A DNA stretch of 64,000 nucleotides, taken from contig CAXXXM010000002.1 in NCBI GenBank assembly GCA_963663265.2, positions 248,001 to 312,000 of the forward strand. The letters are read 5' to 3'. Of this stretch, positions 1 through 9,048 are shown one piece after another; position 1 is the stretch's first letter, and the number at the start of each line of letters is the position of its first letter. The stretch comes from JAEXOD01 sp963663265. Its GTDB lineage: Bacteria; Bacteroidota; Ignavibacteria; Ignavibacteriales; Melioribacteraceae. Position numbers and translations under genes: made by a program. The notes beneath the pieces are model-generated. The model worked only from the letters and a program-made list of their open reading frames with translations. It was not told the DNA's origin and did not search any database.

Positions 1-968
1 GAATTTTTATTATTATTACTTACTGTAACAAGTGTTTTTAGTTCTTCAATAGCACAAATTACCTGCGAGAAATTTATCTCGGGCATTATTATTTTAGTAG
101 GTAATTCGGATAATAACTGGTTAATTTCAGAAATACTTTCAATCACTTTATCTTCATTTACGTTAGGTTTTTGGTAATTGTTAAAAGTCTCATAAATCTC
201 CTTCATTAACTCTTTTATCTTTTCAATATGTGTGGTACCGGCACTTTTATTAATAAATTGAAGATCAAGTAGTTGATCATTTGTATCTTTAATTACATTT
301 AATTTGCTCATAATATTTGATAACTGCAACTCGATAGAATCAAAGCCAATCGGCTTAATAGGCAATTCTTTATTATGGTCATTTTGCAATCCAGACTTTC
401 TATGTCCTGTATTTTCATTAGAGTAATTAGTATTAGGTTGCATATTTTTATTGTATATGTTACTTGAGTGGTCTTTTCTTTTTTTAAGTATAATTACTAA
501 TACAATTAAATTTAATATTAAAATTATTCCAAGTAAAATATTAGGAATAGATAATAGCTTAATTTTTTCGCTATTTTGTTTCGTATCGGTAATCTTAAAA
601 AAAGTGTCATTAATAAATTCTTTATTAATTGACTCCTCTTTTTTGTAATTCATTAGAACTAAATTTTTTTGAACCAAGCCACCTTGTTGAATTTTTTTTA
701 TCAGTTCATTAATATTTTCACTAATACTTAATTTATCATAAACACCAGTATTTTTAATGAAAATTTCAGCCGATTTGTTAATTGCATCTGATTCAAATTT
801 CCAGTTTCCATCGATAAGGTCAAGTTTGTACTGTTGGAAATTATCATTTGAATAAACCGATATTTTAATCTTATTATCACTTTCATCCTGAATAATTATA
901 GCATTTTCTTGAGCATAAATAATCTTACTTAGAATAACAAGAAGGTAAACAACAATATTAATTTTCAT
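1..968 (-). CDS. Secreted, membrane-anchored hypothetical protein (partial, C-terminus off the left edge)
   Basis: I translated the minus strand from the ATG at 968 and found an open frame of about 322 residues that runs through the window edge, so the C-terminus is missing. Residues 1-19 form a signal peptide ending in IYA-Q. Residues about 20-137 form a probable periplasmic domain. A hydrophobic helix at about 138-161 is followed by KKRK, so the rest should be cytosolic. That part is polar and predicted helical, with heptad-like leucines. The gene starts one base after the stop of the 970-1857 gene and is the last visible member of the tubulin-like/Hsp70 operon. I do not recognise the family. 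The topology resembles the VWA protein at 9049-10536, and it may be a second envelope subunit of the same machine. Confidence 0.75.
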   Translation of the reverse strand, partial: MKINIVVYLLVILSKIIYAQENAIIIQDESDNKIKISVYSNDNFQQYKLDLIDGNWKFESDAINKSAEIFIKNTGVYDKLSISENINELIKKIQQGGLVQKNLVLMNYKKEESINKEFINDTFFKITDTKQNSEKIKLLSIPNILLGIILILNLIVLVIILKKRKDHSSNIYNKNMQPNTNYSNENTGHRKSGLQNDHNKELPIKPIGFDSIELQLSNIMSKLNVIKDTNDQLLDLQFINKSAGTTHIEKIKELMKEIYETFNNYQKPNVNEDKVIESISEINQLLSELPTKIIMPEINFSQVICAIEELKTLVTVSNNNKN

Positions 969-969
969 A

Positions 970-1857
970 TCACACCATATAAATTAAATTTGGAAGACTT
1001 ATACTTTCTTTTTTTAATATCTCTTGTTTATCATTAAAAAGATAACACACACCTGAATAATTAAACGAAAAATCATATTTCAAATAATATTGTTCTTCTT
1101 TTGTAGAATTATTGGCTCTAATATTAAAATTAGCCAATTCCACAAGAAGTGAATTATAACTTTTGGAATAAATCTTAAATATAAATTCCGAATGGTTTAC
1201 AGGCACACTGAAAGAAAGATAAGACGAAACTGGTATTTCAGTATTTTCGTGTAGCAAAGTTTTCCATTCTCCATGTATAAAAACTCCCATACAAGAGTTG
1301 AATTCATATTTTAATTCTTCCTCATTATCTAAATGTTTAATAATTAGATTAAAATAATCATTAAGAGTTAAATTAGAATTAATAATTTGTTTAATTTTAT
1401 ATCTTTTTTTTGAGTACTCATGATTTTTCGAATCATATTTTTCATATTTATCCATCAACAAAGTAAATATAAATTCACGAAGAAAAACAATTTTACAATT
1501 TTTGGGATTTTCTTTGTCAGTTGGTGTGTTATATAGTTTATCAAAAATACTTGTTAATATCCACTCTGGGAAATTATTAGGCAAGATCACAAACATTGTT
1601 TCAATATTATTTGAATTTATTTTTTGATAAAAAGAATCGATAAATTTATATGCAATTTCTTGATTTTTTAATAACGTTAGTTTATTGTGAATATTGCGAA
1701 AATAGTACCCCTTTTCATTATCATTTTTAGTAAAACAAATACTATTAAAATTCATATCAATAAAAAAATCGCCCCATGTTTCTTCTATTCTTTTGTTTTT
1801 TGTCGAAACAGTTATTGATTTAATATTTTCTTCTAACAAACTAATTACTTTATGCAT
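970..1857 (-). CDS. Hypothetical protein of the tubulin-like/Hsp70 operon
   Basis: This frame encodes 295 residues from the ATG at 1857. A TTG two codons upstream (1863) is possible but less likely. The start overlaps the stop of the pseudokinase-Hsp70 gene by 8 bases (ATGCATAA), which suggests translational coupling. I see no signal peptide and no membrane segment, so the product is probably cytosolic. The N-terminal half carries an aromatic- and asparagine-rich pattern with a hydrophobic strand around residue 90 (MFVILPNNFPEWIL). The second half is beta-rich. I do not recognise the family and see no catalytic motif. Its conserved place in the operon suggests a partner or adaptor of the Hsp70-like ATPase, which is inference only. 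Confidence 0.75.
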   Translation of the reverse strand: MHKVISLLEENIKSITVSTKNKRIEETWGDFFIDMNFNSICFTKNDNEKGYYFRNIHNKLTLLKNQEIAYKFIDSFYQKINSNNIETMFVILPNNFPEWILTSIFDKLYNTPTDKENPKNCKIVFLREFIFTLLMDKYEKYDSKNHEYSKKRYKIKQIINSNLTLNDYFNLIIKHLDNEEELKYEFNSCMGVFIHGEWKTLLHENTEIPVSSYLSFSVPVNHSEFIFKIYSKSYNSLLVELANFNIRANNSTKEEQYYLKYDFSFNYSGVCYLFNDKQEILKKESISLPNLIYMV

Positions 1858-4800
1858 TAACAACCTTGTTTTCTATTTCGACAAAGTTCTTATCATATTT
1901 TACAAAATGTATGCTATCATTTGTATCAATATAAACAGAAAAAGCTTCATTTTGATTAAATGAAACGTGCACATTCAGATATTCAACATCATTACCATAT
2001 ATTGTCTTCGAATAAACACGTAACGGAGCTGATACATTTTCATTAAACTTTTTATAAAATACTGCATGAGTTTTGCAATTACTTTTTATAATAGTTGTTA
2101 GTTCACCATTGTTAATTTTAATTGAACCTTCTTCAATTTTCGTAGTATTAACAAACACATCATACGTTAAAATATTTTGAATGTTTATATTTTTATTAGC
2201 AAAAAGTTTATAAGCCCCCTGAGCAACAACACTTTTAAGTTTCTCACTATTTAATCTTGTTTCAATTTTAGTATTATCAAAATTGCAGTAACAATCATCG
2301 GGCAAAAAGTTATATTTTAATTTAAATTCGGACTCATCTATTTCCCCTTTATAGTAATAAAAAACATCTTTTACCAAGGGAAATTGTGAAGCTTTACCAG
2401 TTAATACTAAAGTAATATTCTTTTTATTATCTAAATTCATAATCGATGATATAATAGAGGTAGTGGCAGCAATACATATTTTAATTTTATCATATACTTG
2501 AGTGAATATTGCTTTTCTAAAGTCATTAAAATTAAATTCTCCAGAATCCGTTTCACTAAATATTTCTTTTAGATTAAAAGCCGGAATTTCATCAGATTGA
2601 ATTTTCCATGTTTCAGGGTTGTTAAAAACGCCCTCGGTACATATATACACAAGGTTTGCTTTAATTTCTTCATCCCATATATTTCTTTTTATTTTTTCGG
2701 AAAATTCCCAAAGGTAGCCAATATTGAAATTTATTTTTATAATAGATTCCATATTCCATTTGTTTGGTTTAGCATCATAAACATTTACAAAAGGGATGAT
2801 TACATTTTTTCTTAAATATGCCAATTCAATTATTGATTCTATAATAATTCTATTAATATCATCACCACCAATTTGGTAGCCTCTAAATTTTTTAGGGACT
2901 ATATAATAGTTTACTATTTCTTCATCCGTAAGTGGATCAAGATCTATATTACTTGAAATATTTGCATATACAATATCTGTTGTTCCACCACCAAAATCAT
3001 ATACTAAAACCGAACTGTTTTCTTGTGCAAAATTTTCCAATACACCCATAGCAGCAGAAGTTGCTTCATCATAAAATTCTATTTTAGAATAATTTGGTTG
3101 ATATTTGCGTACTACTTCTTTAACAATTTTTTTAAACACTTTAAGGGACTTATTTTCCAACTTTGTAGGATGTGTAAAAACAAAATTATAATAATTAATA
3201 CTAGATTTTATTATTAAGTTTTTTATTAATTTATCGATGTAATCTTTGGCTATTGATTCAAAACTTTTTTCAATCGGCTGTGAATTATCAAACATTAATA
3301 AAGCATTAATATTTTTGCCAATAGCAGTTTTAATACTGTAAAAAGCATTTCTTTCCCCTTGTTCAAAAAGAAGCTTTTTAGCAATTAACCCAATAGAGTA
3401 TTCATCTTTCGATTTATATACTATGCAACTTGGAATAGATTCCTTATCATGTTCATAACTATTCTCATAAGCTGCTTCATTTAATTCAATAATTTTCGGT
3501 TCAAGATTTCTATCTTTTACTACGACACAACTATTTGTTGTACCAAAATCGATCGCAACAGTAGAACCTGCAACAATATCCCTTTCAACTAATTCTACCG
3601 TAAAATTGAAAGTTTTTTCTTTATCAAATAGTTCGCCTAATATTTTTTCTTTATATCTAATAACAAATGTGGCAGAAAATGAACGGCTGCTGTCCAAAGC
3701 ATTTATGAGTAATACCATTTCAGTGAGGTTTTTACTATTAAAACTTAGATCAACAAATTCCGGTTTATTTTCAATATATATAGCCTCAATTAAAATAGTA
3801 TTAAAATTAGAATACTTTAGTTTTAATTTAATTTCATTATTAATTCCTTTTAAGGCTCTTAATGACTGGCCTCCTTCGAGTTCTTGAATTGATATTTTAC
3901 AGTAATCTCTTGGTATTAAAGTACATGCTTGCTTAATTTCTTCTTTTCTATTTAATAGTTTGAAAGAAATTTGGGTACTAATGGGAGAGTTAATAATTAG
4001 ATTTTCTTCAATTTTAAAGGAATAACAATACTTTTTACTCGGTACAATGATTGTATTATCTATTGATGCATTATTTTCAAGTTGAAATTCTTTATTATCA
4101 ATTTTTATTTTTTTATCAACAATACAAATTTTTGAATTTAAAAGTTTAAAGTAAAGTTTCCCTTCCCATTTATTATCTAAACCTTCTAATTTATTTAATT
4201 CACATTCTTTTTCAAGAATTTCAAATCTTGGTCTAGGGAGTAATGCAATTTCATATCTATAATTGTTATTGGAAGCAATTGTGTTTGAACTAAGAATTAA
4301 TTTTGCAATTTTACCAACATCTATGTTTGTATCTCTATTAATAATTAACTTTGGCTTTATTTTTAATTCTATTTCTTTCTTTTCCGAGAACTCATTAAGA
4401 ACAATACTTTGTTGATTAAATTCGTACCAATTTTCTATTTTATTTTGATGAGAAAAATCTATCACATAATCTTCATTATTAGAATCAATACTATTTTTAA
4501 ATAATTCTATTAATTCATCAATTTCAATTCTATGATCAGGATTTATTTTAAGACACCCTCCAATTATATGTTGCCATCTTTCAGGAATCTCTTGAAAATC
4601 AAGTTCAAAGAATTGTTTCCTTATATTTTCGATATATTCTGCTTCAGACTTAAAATAAAACGGTAATTTACCTATTAACAAATATGATAAAAGAATACCA
4701 AAAGACCATATATCAGACTTATAGCTTAAGTTTTCTTTATTTTTTATTAATTCAGGAGCAAGCTGAAAAACATTTAGATCTTTAAATTCATTATATACTG

Positions 4801-5350
4801 CTTTAATATTAAGGTATTCTACTTCATCAAGAAGATTTATAAACGCAGGCATAGTAAAAACAAGCCTATCATCTTTTATAAATGAATTAAAAAAAGAAAA
4901 ATAAGAGAAAACAGAATTTTGATCTTTTAACTCTTTAATAAATAAAAGTAAATTTAATAATTTTGGAATGTAGTAGTTTTCTTCATACAAATTATTAATT
5001 ATTAGATTATCTTCATCCCAACCAAGTTTTTTTGAAAGAGATTCTTTAAAAAAATCATATTTATAAACAGTTATTAAAAGATACTTAGCATTAAATTTCT
5101 CGGTATATGAACTTTTGAATTTGATTAAATATTCATCATAATTTGAGTTGTTATTGTAATCATTAATAATGTTTTTATAATTATCCAAGTTCGTTTTGTA
5201 TCTAGAATCATTATCAACATCAATTATGTGCAAATAATAATTTTTTCCGAAATAATCAGTTGCTCTATAATACTCGCCAAAATGATCTTCTCCTATTATC
5301 TCTTTTATTGTGTATTCCGTTGAAAGAATATCATCAATTTTAAATAACAT
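1850..5350 (-). CDS. Pseudokinase fused to Hsp70/actin-type ATPase
   Basis: The product is about 1166 residues. The ATG at 5350 is chosen because AGGGG lies just before it and it follows the stop of the zinc-ribbon gene; a TTG at 5365 only adds RNRG-type residues. Residues about 10-285 have a protein kinase fold: a degraded glycine loop (IGEDHFGEYYRA) and, later, APE and SDIWSFG. The VAIK lysine, HRD loop and DFG are not recognisable, so it should be a pseudokinase. Residues about 300-590 are beta-rich, Ig-like. Residues about 595-1050 hold Hsp70/actin-superfamily ATPase motifs: phosphate-1 AIDFGTTNS (~599), DEATSAAMG (~761), phosphate-2 YDFGGGTTD (~784) and an adenosine-type TGKASQFP motif. 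A beta-rich tail follows. No Hsp70 substrate-binding domain is recognisable. It probably acts in the cytosol as a nucleotide-dependent switch for the operon's machine; substrate unknown. Confidence 0.85.
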   Translation of the reverse strand: MLFKIDDILSTEYTIKEIIGEDHFGEYYRATDYFGKNYYLHIIDVDNDSRYKTNLDNYKNIINDYNNNSNYDEYLIKFKSSYTEKFNAKYLLITVYKYDFFKESLSKKLGWDEDNLIINNLYEENYYIPKLLNLLLFIKELKDQNSVFSYFSFFNSFIKDDRLVFTMPAFINLLDEVEYLNIKAVYNEFKDLNVFQLAPELIKNKENLSYKSDIWSFGILLSYLLIGKLPFYFKSEAEYIENIRKQFFELDFQEIPERWQHIIGGCLKINPDHRIEIDELIELFKNSIDSNNEDYVIDFSHQNKIENWYEFNQQSIVLNEFSEKKEIELKIKPKLIINRDTNIDVGKIAKLILSSNTIASNNNYRYEIALLPRPRFEILEKECELNKLEGLDNKWEGKLYFKLLNSKICIVDKKIKIDNKEFQLENNASIDNTIIVPSKKYCYSFKIEENLIINSPISTQISFKLLNRKEEIKQACTLIPRDYCKISIQELEGGQSLRALKGINNEIKLKLKYSNFNTILIEAIYIENKPEFVDLSFNSKNLTEMVLLINALDSSRSFSATFVIRYKEKILGELFDKEKTFNFTVELVERDIVAGSTVAIDFGTTNSCVVVKDRNLEPKIIELNEAAYENSYEHDKESIPSCIVYKSKDEYSIGLIAKKLLFEQGERNAFYSIKTAIGKNINALLMFDNSQPIEKSFESIAKDYIDKLIKNLIIKSSINYYNFVFTHPTKLENKSLKVFKKIVKEVVRKYQPNYSKIEFYDEATSAAMGVLENFAQENSSVLVYDFGGGTTDIVYANISSNIDLDPLTDEEIVNYYIVPKKFRGYQIGGDDINRIIIESIIELAYLRKNVIIPFVNVYDAKPNKWNMESIIKINFNIGYLWEFSEKIKRNIWDEEIKANLVYICTEGVFNNPETWKIQSDEIPAFNLKEIFSETDSGEFNFNDFRKAIFTQVYDKIKICIAATTSIISSIMNLDNKKNITLVLTGKASQFPLVKDVFYYYKGEIDESEFKLKYNFLPDDCYCNFDNTKIETRLNSEKLKSVVAQGAYKLFANKNINIQNILTYDVFVNTTKIEEGSIKINNGELTTIIKSNCKTHAVFYKKFNENVSAPLRVYSKTIYGNDVEYLNVHVSFNQNEAFSVYIDTNDSIHFVKYDKNFVEIENKVVNA

Positions 5351-5354
5351 ACCC

Positions 5355-5603
5355 CTATTCCTCAATTTTTATATTATCAATACTCAATTTATGGATTCCG
5401 TAATTTTCAACTTGAAACTTTAACACAAATTCATCATCTTCATCAATATATCTAAGAACATCATTTTCTTTAAATAAAGGAGTAACGCGGAAGCCCTTAA
5501 TTGGACTTCCGCACCATCCGCAAAAACTTTCGCCGGGTAGTATCTCCCACCCACTATTACACTGATAACACAATACAGCCTTTACTTTTTCAGTTGTTGC
5601 CAT
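5355..5603 (-). CDS. Small zinc-ribbon protein
   Basis: This 82-residue protein carries two CxxC knuckles (CYQC at about 12-15 and CGWC at about 28-31) spaced as in a zinc ribbon. A short beta-rich tail follows (VLKFQVENYGIHKL) that looks like the first strands of an Ig-like domain. The start overlaps the 3' end of the tubulin-like gene by 14 bases, and the stop lies four bases before the start of the pseudokinase-Hsp70 gene. That tight packing argues for a real, stoichiometric component. In many bacterial multidomain proteins such ribbons are fused to kinase-like or Ig-like domains, so this may be a split-off N-terminal module of the downstream protein. Metal binding is inferred from the cysteines; no enzyme activity is expected. 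Confidence 0.8.
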   Translation of the reverse strand: MATTEKVKAVLCYQCNSGWEILPGESFCGWCGSPIKGFRVTPLFKENDVLRYIDEDDEFVLKFQVENYGIHKLSIDNIKIEE

Positions 5604-8600
5604 TTTGTCCCTTAAATTCGGTTATTGTTGCCTCGTCAAAAGTAGTTTCATCATTATTAGCAGGGGCGTTAAAATGTTTTATGTTTGTAGCACCTGCAAA
5701 GTTACCATCTCCATCATTAGTTTGGTTAGGATATTTTTTTGCAGCATATTCTTGATAAAATTTTTGTTCACTAATATAAAAATTACTTAAAGGGCTATTC
5801 CCTTTTTTCTCCAATTCAGATAAGTATTGGTCTACTCTATCGTCAAATCCTTGTCTTCCTAATTTTTCAATTAAATTATTAAATTTTTGATTAAATTGGT
5901 CTCTTGCTTCGTTTATTGAAGTTAATTGGTTAATAAAATAATTTGGGTCATTAATCGGATAGTACAGCTTGACTTTTTTATTGTTACGGTTATAATACTC
6001 ATAAATTAAAAAATATCCCTTATTTGGGTCATTCCCTTCTGCAATAAATAAATCTCTCTTGAATAAATCACAAGCTACTTTCAGTAAATTATCTTTTTTA
6101 ATGGCTTCCTTTAAATCTTCAATAGTGATATCAAATTTAGTAGGATTTTTGTCAATGTGCATACCAAAGCTATCAGGGGAACTACTATGTTTAATATACT
6201 GATTTTTTAATATACTAAATACATCAAATTCATTTATGGCTACCATCCCATCTTCTTGATAAAAATAAACAATATGTTTTAGGTCTTCGGCAATTTCTCT
6301 ATCAAATTTTATTTGAAATCCTTTCAAGTTTTCCATTAAGCTTTTTCTAGACTTTGCTATTCCACCGGCAATTAAAGTTGGTTGAGTAGGAATTGTAATA
6401 GGTTGATAGTTTTTTCTATCAGGTTGAAATAATGGAACCGAAAGCTGTGCTATATTTATTTGAACATTCATAGGCGTAGTTTCAGTATTTAACAGATCAA
6501 ATTCATGCAACCGCATATTTTGAAAAACAAGTCTTTGAATTTTTATTATTAAATCACCCAATATTTGTTTTTCTGATTTATCTGGATTTCTAAATAAGTC
6601 GGACAATTCAGCCGCATTACCAATGGTAGCAAATTGTTGTTTAATCAACAAGTTATCAAATTTATTGGTATAAAATTCAACATCCGAATTAAAATCACCG
6701 GTTTGATAAACATATTTTAGAGCAGCAAACTCAGAACTCGGCAAAAATCCTTCTTGTTTAGAATTAGCTTCATCTTTCAAATTATCAATTTTCTTTTGAA
6801 TGAAAATTATTTCTTCTAACAAACTGCTTTTTAGCTCATTTAGTATTTGCGTAAAACACTTGGCGACAAAATAATCCACAATATATGTAAATAAGTAGTC
6901 AAAACGTTCATTTAATCTTGCAAATATTCTTTCTTCATGCTGTTTTAGAATTTTATCTTTGGAAAAAGCCCAAGCAGTTGATTTCCGTTTTTCTTCATTT
7001 GCTAAAGCCTCAAAATATTCATCTATATTTAGATCACTAATAGTTACATCACCTTCATGCAATTCAGTAGAATTTGCAGAAATGTCAAAAATTCTTTTTG
7101 TCAAAATATCAATTGATTCGTGTAATTCAATTAAATTTGCAATACTTCTTGTGTTTTTATCACCCGGATAACTATTTAGCAAAGTATTAATTTTGGATTT
7201 AAATATTTTAATGCCTTCATCTATTGCGATATTTTTTACATTATGTAAATTATTATTTAAAATACAATAATAATAGCCATCATTGCTAAACCGTTTTATT
7301 AAAGCAGGAGTATTTTCTTCAGGATAATTAGCTAAAATTTGTTCATATGGTGCACTGTGTTGTTCATGTATGTTTTTAACCCCAGCCAATATTGTTTGAA
7401 TATCACTATAGATATTCACATCAACACCATTATGATTGTATTTTACAATTGTTTTACGTATTACGGAATCTAATTTATTAAATAAAATATCAGCTTCGCG
7501 ATTTGCTAAATTAATATTTTTTGTTTTTGCATCTCCAGACCAATAATTTGCAAATTCCAAAATTTTGTTTATCGCTATATAACCGGCAATTTTATTTTTG
7601 GGAAACCACAAGGCAGATGAACCCGGTACAAAGAATCGTTTACCATAATGCGGAAACACTTCTGATTTGCAACCGGTACCTAATTTTGCTTCATAATCAA
7701 TTTTAATTTGTTCTTTTTCGTTACCAGCTCCAGCAATAATATCAAAAAATATAGATAAACCGACAAGTCTATTCAAATTATTTACGTCAACATCCCCTGC
7801 CGGACTAATAACGGCCGCAGGGTCTCCGTTTTTATTTGTTGTTGTTAAAAGTGAAACAAAATTAAAAGGTTGTCTGCCTTTACTTACTTTGAAATTATTT
7901 GGTAATTGATAATCATAATTATTAAAATATTGCATATAATAATCTAATTCAACAAGAGCAGCATGGTTATTTGCGGCTCTTGCAATTTGACCGGGATCTC
8001 CTGCAATATTATTATCCATTGTGGAAAAAACACCATAAATTGTTGCAGCGGGGAATTGATTTGCTAAATAAAATCCTAAGTCAATAAACATTCCGCTGCA
8101 AGTTCCGCCAACAAGTGTACCAACCACATAAATATTAAAGGGTGCAGTTTGTACTAAAGACACACTATCAACGGGTAAGCCTTTTATTGTATAATAATCT
8201 CTCATTATTTTAGTAGTTTCTCTTACTGAATCGGCAGCAACAATTTTACCATAAGCATTAAAGATTCCATTAGTGGTAACATTATTCCAATTACGCCACA
8301 AACAAAGTCGCCCTGCCTGTCTTATGTTCCCTGCTCCTGCATTAAATTTTTTCCCCGGTATATTGGTAATCATCGGATTTAACCATTTGGCAATTTCTTT
8401 ATCATAGTGTAAAGATTCAGAATTTACTAACTGAGATAAAACTTGATGCTCGGCATCATTTAAATATGCTTTAGCAATTTGAATTTTTTCAAAGTCATTA
8501 ATAAAATTCGTGTTTTCTAATGTAAAAGGTTCATCCACTTCCGAAGTACTTATATGTAAAAACCTTACAAGAGGTAAACCTGCATACGTGAATTCTTCGA

Positions 8601-8679
8601 AAAATAATTCTCTAACAGTATTTATCATTGCTAAACCGGAAGTACCAACTCCGATTATTAATGTAGGTGTAATAGTCAT
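5590..8679 (-). CDS. Tubulin/FtsZ-superfamily protein (Tubulin_2-like)
   Basis: The protein has 1029 residues, far longer than FtsZ (about 350-450). The start at 8679 has a good AGGAG site. The N-terminal third resembles a tubulin-type GTPase: a first strand and loop (LIIGVGTSGLAMIN, ~8-20), GAGNIRQAGR at ~115-124, and GGTCSG at ~191-196 in the place of the glycine-rich tubulin signature GGGTGSG. These fit the large bacterial tubulin-like family (PF13809 type). The remaining ~700 residues are mostly helical and polar, with possible coiled coil around 590-680. There is no signal peptide or membrane helix, so it should be cytosolic. The cysteine in the signature loop is unusual. Known work on FtsZ-like families links one of them to VWA proteins and membrane remodelling, as here. 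Polymerisation and GTPase activity are inferred. Confidence 0.8.
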   Translation of the reverse strand: MTITPTLIIGVGTSGLAMINTVRELFFEEFTYAGLPLVRFLHISTSEVDEPFTLENTNFINDFEKIQIAKAYLNDAEHQVLSQLVNSESLHYDKEIAKWLNPMITNIPGKKFNAGAGNIRQAGRLCLWRNWNNVTTNGIFNAYGKIVAADSVRETTKIMRDYYTIKGLPVDSVSLVQTAPFNIYVVGTLVGGTCSGMFIDLGFYLANQFPAATIYGVFSTMDNNIAGDPGQIARAANNHAALVELDYYMQYFNNYDYQLPNNFKVSKGRQPFNFVSLLTTTNKNGDPAAVISPAGDVDVNNLNRLVGLSIFFDIIAGAGNEKEQIKIDYEAKLGTGCKSEVFPHYGKRFFVPGSSALWFPKNKIAGYIAINKILEFANYWSGDAKTKNINLANREADILFNKLDSVIRKTIVKYNHNGVDVNIYSDIQTILAGVKNIHEQHSAPYEQILANYPEENTPALIKRFSNDGYYYCILNNNLHNVKNIAIDEGIKIFKSKINTLLNSYPGDKNTRSIANLIELHESIDILTKRIFDISANSTELHEGDVTISDLNIDEYFEALANEEKRKSTAWAFSKDKILKQHEERIFARLNERFDYLFTYIVDYFVAKCFTQILNELKSSLLEEIIFIQKKIDNLKDEANSKQEGFLPSSEFAALKYVYQTGDFNSDVEFYTNKFDNLLIKQQFATIGNAAELSDLFRNPDKSEKQILGDLIIKIQRLVFQNMRLHEFDLLNTETTPMNVQINIAQLSVPLFQPDRKNYQPITIPTQPTLIAGGIAKSRKSLMENLKGFQIKFDREIAEDLKHIVYFYQEDGMVAINEFDVFSILKNQYIKHSSSPDSFGMHIDKNPTKFDITIEDLKEAIKKDNLLKVACDLFKRDLFIAEGNDPNKGYFLIYEYYNRNNKKVKLYYPINDPNYFINQLTSINEARDQFNQKFNNLIEKLGRQGFDDRVDQYLSELEKKGNSPLSNFYISEQKFYQEYAAKKYPNQTNDGDGNFAGATNIKHFNAPANNDETTFDEATITEFKGQNGNN

Positions 8680-8687
8680 CTTATCTC

Positions 8688-9035
8688 CTAATAAATATTT
8701 GGTAATAAACTCATTAATTGATCAATCTCTTTTTTAATGCTTACAAAAATAAAAATATCGATTACTACAAAAGCAAAAAATACCCAAATATAATATAGAA
8801 TATCATACCATGTCATACCTGCATCATAAGTAAAATAGAAAGATAAAATAAATAGGACAAGATTTATGACTCCATGGATAGATGCCCCAGTCTGATAACC
8901 TACAAGGGTAGTCCTTTCCAATCTACAGGATTTTGATATACCACCCAATATTCCCCCTAACCAGATTATAACAATAAATGCTATCGCATCAATTGTAATA
9001 ATGGTAGAGTAATATGCAATTAAATATTCTAACAT
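8688..9035 (-). CDS. Small integral membrane protein
   Basis: The product is 115 residues with three probable membrane helices: about 5-32 (ending IIWLGGILGG), about 50-72 (VINLVLFILSFYF) and about 82-105 (WVFFAFVVIDIFIFVSI). An AGGG site precedes the ATG. It lies between the VWA-protein gene (13 bases upstream) and the tubulin-like gene (8 bases downstream), so it is co-transcribed with them. I do not recognise the family and see no charged residues suggesting ion transport. It may be the membrane base that couples the envelope-side VWA subunit to the cytosolic tubulin-like subunit. That role is inferred from context only. Confidence 0.75.
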   Translation of the reverse strand: MLEYLIAYYSTIITIDAIAFIVIIWLGGILGGISKSCRLERTTLVGYQTGASIHGVINLVLFILSFYFTYDAGMTWYDILYYIWVFFAFVVIDIFIFVSIKKEIDQLMSLLPNIY

Positions 9036-9048
9036 AATTTCACCCTAT

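Noticed and set aside
3606..3887. Plus-strand open frame of 93 residues inside the pseudokinase-Hsp70 gene (and other plus-strand frames in 451-10972)
   Set aside because: These are antisense shadows of well-supported minus-strand genes with low-complexity, unrecognisable products.
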